From Catalinimonas sp038039535 (GTDB lineage: Bacteria > Bacteroidota > Bacteroidia > Cytophagales > Cyclobacteriaceae): a stretch of DNA of 64,000 nt. Where the stretch lies: positions 1 through 64,000 of the forward strand of contig NZ_JBBPHP010000018.1 of assembly GCF_038039535.1 (NCBI RefSeq). The letters are read 5' to 3'. Under the pieces are notes generated by a model. That model made no database searches. It saw nothing but the letters and a program-made list of their open reading frames with translations, and was not told the DNA's origin. Within the stretch, counting starts at the first letter, position 1, and the number at the start of each line of letters is the position of its first letter. A program made the position numbers and the translations under genes. Below are positions 61,778 through 64,000 of the stretch, piece by piece.

Positions 61778-64000
61778 TTAGTCAGAATCAAAACGCGTAA
61801 CTTTTACTACCCCACTAACTTTTTCAAGCTTCTTGATCAGCGTGTCGAGGTGAGATTTGTCGTGTACGTATAACATGATGTTACCCTCAAAGATTCCCCC
61901 TTCTGTATCTATAGAAAGTGACCGCATGTTTACTTTAAGTTCAGCTGAGATCACTTTTGTAATATCATTAATAAGCCCTAATCTGTCAGTTCCAATTACT
62001 TTTAAGCCAGAAAGATAAGCCAGTTCTTTACGAGGCATCCATTTGGCCTGGACTATGCGGTAGCCATAATTGGCCATCAGTTCAGGAGCATTGGGACAAT
62101 TGGTTCTGTGTATTTTTATTCCTTCATTGACGGTTACAAATCCAAAAACATCATCTCCAGGAATAGGATTACAGCATTTGGCCAGTTTATAATCCAGTAT
62201 ATCCATGTCATCTCCGATAAGTAGTAAGTCCTGAGACTCACCTTTTATCTTGGATACTGTTTTGGAAAAAGACTTAGCATCTGAGATCCTGCCTTTTGTA
62301 CTTACATTCTGTTCGTCCAGCTCATCTTTAAATTTTTTAATGGAAGTTGCAGGAATTAGGCCCTCTCCTACCTGATAATAAAGATCAAGAGGCGTCTTAA
62401 CTTTAAAATAACTAGTCAGTTTTTCAAGAATTTCGCTATTCAGGTCAACCTTCATCTGCTTTAACTTCCGCCTGATTATTTCTTTGCCTTCAGAAGCAGC
62501 TGATTTTTTTTCCTCTTTTAGTATTTCTTTGATTTTAGACTTGGCTTTAGAACTTACCGCGAACCTTAGCCAGTCCTGATTAGGCCTTTGTTTGTTTGAG
62601 GTTAATATCTCCACCTGATCTCCATTGGAGAGAATATAATTTATAGGAACCAGTTTCTGGTTTACCTTAGCTCCCAGACATTTAGCTCCAATTTCCGTAT
62701 GAATATCAAATGCAAAATCCAGGGCAGTGGCTCCACGCGGTAAAGTTCTGAGTTCGCCTTTAGGAGTAAAGACAAAAACTTCCTCATTAAAGAAGTTGGA
62801 ACGAAAATCATCTACAAACTCTACTGCAGATTCATTGTTTTCATTTTTTGCCTGCTCAAGTATTTCTCTCACCTTGGAAATCCAATCTTCCAGGCCTGAT
62901 TGCCGATGGGCACTGCTGGGCATATCTTTATATTTCCAGTGAGCGGCATACCCTTTTTCAGCAATTTCATCCATCCTCTTGGTCCTGATCTGTACTTCAA
63001 CCCATTGACCGCCCGGACTCATAACAGTAGTGTGCAAGGACTCATAACCGTTGGACTTGGGCGTGCTGATCCAGTCTCTTAGTCTTTCAGGATTAGGGTT
63101 GTAGAAGTCGGTGATGACGGAGTAAATTTTCCAACAGGCTGCTTTTTCTTCTTCCAGGGGAACATCCAGAATAATTCGGATGGCAAAAAGGTCGTACACC
63201 TCATGAAAAGGTATATTTTTTTTCTGCATCTTATTCCAGATAGAATAAATGGATTTAGGACGACCTTTGATGACAAAATCAAAACCCTGCTTGTTAAGCT
63301 CCTTCTGAATGGGATCTATAAATTTTTTAATAAACCTCCGCCTGGCATCCTTGGTAGTGCTAATTGCATTCGCTATTTCTCGATATTTTTCAGGCTGGGT
63401 GAATTTGAGGTTCAGGTCCTCCAGTTCAGACTTGATAGCGTATAAGCCCAGGCGATGAGCCAGTGGTGCATATAAATAGATCGTTTCGGAAGCAATTTTG
63501 AGCTGTTTATTCTTAGGCATGCTGTCCAGTGTTCGCATGTTGTGCAAACGATCAGCCAGTTTGATCAGGATCACACGCACATCATCAGAAAGCGTAAGCA
63601 GCATTTTACGGAAATTCTCTGCTTGCTGTGAAGTTCCGTATTCAAATACACCGGCTATTTTGGTAAGCCCATCTATTATCCGGGCAACCTTGCCTCCAAA
63701 TTCATGCTCTATATCTTCCAGCTCTATTTCGGTATCTTCCACCACATCATGAAGCAGTGCACAGATAATGGATGTAGTCCCCAGGCCAATTTCATTTACA
63801 CATATTTCGGCAACAGCCAGTGGATGATATATATAAGGCTCACCAGATTTACGGCGCATATCCTGATGGGCCTCCATGGATGTGCTAAAAGCTTTTTTGA
63901 TAAGCTTAGCGTCTCCATCCTTGAGGTAAGGCTTTGCTTGCCTGAGCAGTCGGCGGTATCTTCTTAGTATCTCTTTTTTTTCTTCCTCGGTATTGACTAC
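61778..64000 (-). CDS. rel: Bifunctional (p)ppGpp synthetase/hydrolase (RelA/SpoT family), 5' end outside the window
   Basis: The frame stays open to base 64000 (VVNTEEEKKEILRRYRRLLR at the edge), so the true start is beyond the window; the internal Met at 63877 is not it. The HD hydrolase domain keeps its metal motif (ALLHDVVEDTEIE), so hydrolysis is likely active. The synthetase domain (GRPKSIYSIWNKM, YDLFAIRI, GYESLHTTVMSP) is complete. TGS (VFVFTPKGELRTLPRGATALD) and a C-terminal ACT domain (GLINDITKVISAELKVNMRS) follow. It sets the stringent-response alarmone level. Confidence 0.96.
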   Translation of the reverse strand, partial: VVNTEEEKKEILRRYRRLLRQAKPYLKDGDAKLIKKAFSTSMEAHQDMRRKSGEPYIYHPLAVAEICVNEIGLGTTSIICALLHDVVEDTEIELEDIEHEFGGKVARIIDGLTKIAGVFEYGTSQQAENFRKMLLTLSDDVRVILIKLADRLHNMRTLDSMPKNKQLKIASETIYLYAPLAHRLGLYAIKSELEDLNLKFTQPEKYREIANAISTTKDARRRFIKKFIDPIQKELNKQGFDFVIKGRPKSIYSIWNKMQKKNIPFHEVYDLFAIRIILDVPLEEEKAACWKIYSVITDFYNPNPERLRDWISTPKSNGYESLHTTVMSPGGQWVEVQIRTKRMDEIAEKGYAAHWKYKDMPSSAHRQSGLEDWISKVREILEQAKNENNESAVEFVDDFRSNFFNEEVFVFTPKGELRTLPRGATALDFAFDIHTEIGAKCLGAKVNQKLVPINYILSNGDQVEILTSNKQRPNQDWLRFAVSSKAKSKIKEILKEEKKSAASEGKEIIRRKLKQMKVDLNSEILEKLTSYFKVKTPLDLYYQVGEGLIPATSIKKFKDELDEQNVSTKGRISDAKSFSKTVSKIKGESQDLLLIGDDMDILDYKLAKCCNPIPGDDVFGFVTVNEGIKIHRTNCPNAPELMANYGYRIVQAKWMPRKELAYLSGLKVIGTDRLGLINDITKVISAELKVNMRSLSIDTEGGIFEGNIMLYVHDKSHLDTLIKKLEKVSGVVKVTRFDSD

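Noticed and set aside
63877..63879. Internal ATG as start of the rel gene
   Set aside because: The frame continues upstream to the window edge with sequence typical of the family N-terminus, so the true start lies outside.
1..64000. tRNA, rRNA or riboswitch genes
   Set aside because: All gaps above about 150 bp were scanned by eye for tRNA T-arm and cloverleaf patterns and common riboswitch cores; none was convincing. A covariance-model search would be decisive.

Overview
The window looks like chromosomal DNA of a Bacteroidota member, most likely an order Cytophagales marine or soil bacterium. The evidence is a type IX secretion client with a gliding-motility type C-terminal domain next to a PorP/SprF gene, exported Gfo/Idh/MocA enzymes, a heterodimeric methylmalonyl-CoA mutase, Bacteroidota-type DnaA, Fur, PurA and Rel proteins, moderate-to-low G+C, and few Shine-Dalgarno sequences. 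No species can be named from the sequence alone.

Layout. Positions 1-2660 are an insertion-sequence graveyard: the tail of one IS110-family transposase, a body fragment of a second, a decayed IS630-family gene and an ISAs1-family gene with two in-frame stop codons. Positions 2971-21371 are a carbohydrate-oxidation island. It holds a GH109-like glycosidase, a Gfo/Idh/MocA oxidoreductase, an FG-GAP lipoprotein, a glucosamine-6-phosphate-deaminase-like protein, a Tat-exported esterase, a PQQ dehydrogenase with an inserted cytochrome c domain, an exported family of unclear function, and three enzymes that make a complete lower Weimberg-type branch (aldonate dehydratase, FAH-fold 2-keto-3-deoxypentonate dehydratase, 2-ketoglutarate semialdehyde dehydrogenase). 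A large GAF/PAS histidine kinase follows. Positions 21589-23132 encode two Tat-exported ferritin-like proteins. The gap 23133-24102 carries an unusual array of hairpin units with a 41-bp period. Positions 24103-32696 mix hydrolases, a zinc peptidase, aconitase and a GH3 beta-glucosidase. Then come methylmalonyl-CoA mutase (two subunits), dnaA behind a very AT-rich leader, a metallophosphoesterase, and a TetR/TolC/adaptor/RND efflux operon (41127-47776). The last part holds a 2978-residue cell-surface protein with 22 cysteine-paired repeats, its PorP/SprF partner, and purA, fur and a rel gene cut by the window edge.

How the genes work together. Outer glycosidases, the esterase and the quinoprotein would release and oxidise sugars in the periplasm. 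The Weimberg-type enzymes would then feed 2-oxoglutarate into the TCA cycle, where the nearby aconitase also acts. Methylmalonyl-CoA mutase connects propionyl-CoA and succinyl-CoA. The surface protein and PorP/SprF form an adhesin/secretion pair.

The least expected signal is the 23467-23836 repeat array. A conserved core (CGGAAAGTYTGCCGAG) recurs every 40-42 bp, and in several units it sits in the loop of a hairpin whose arms differ in sequence from unit to unit but stay complementary. A related single hairpin may lie at 32709-32758.
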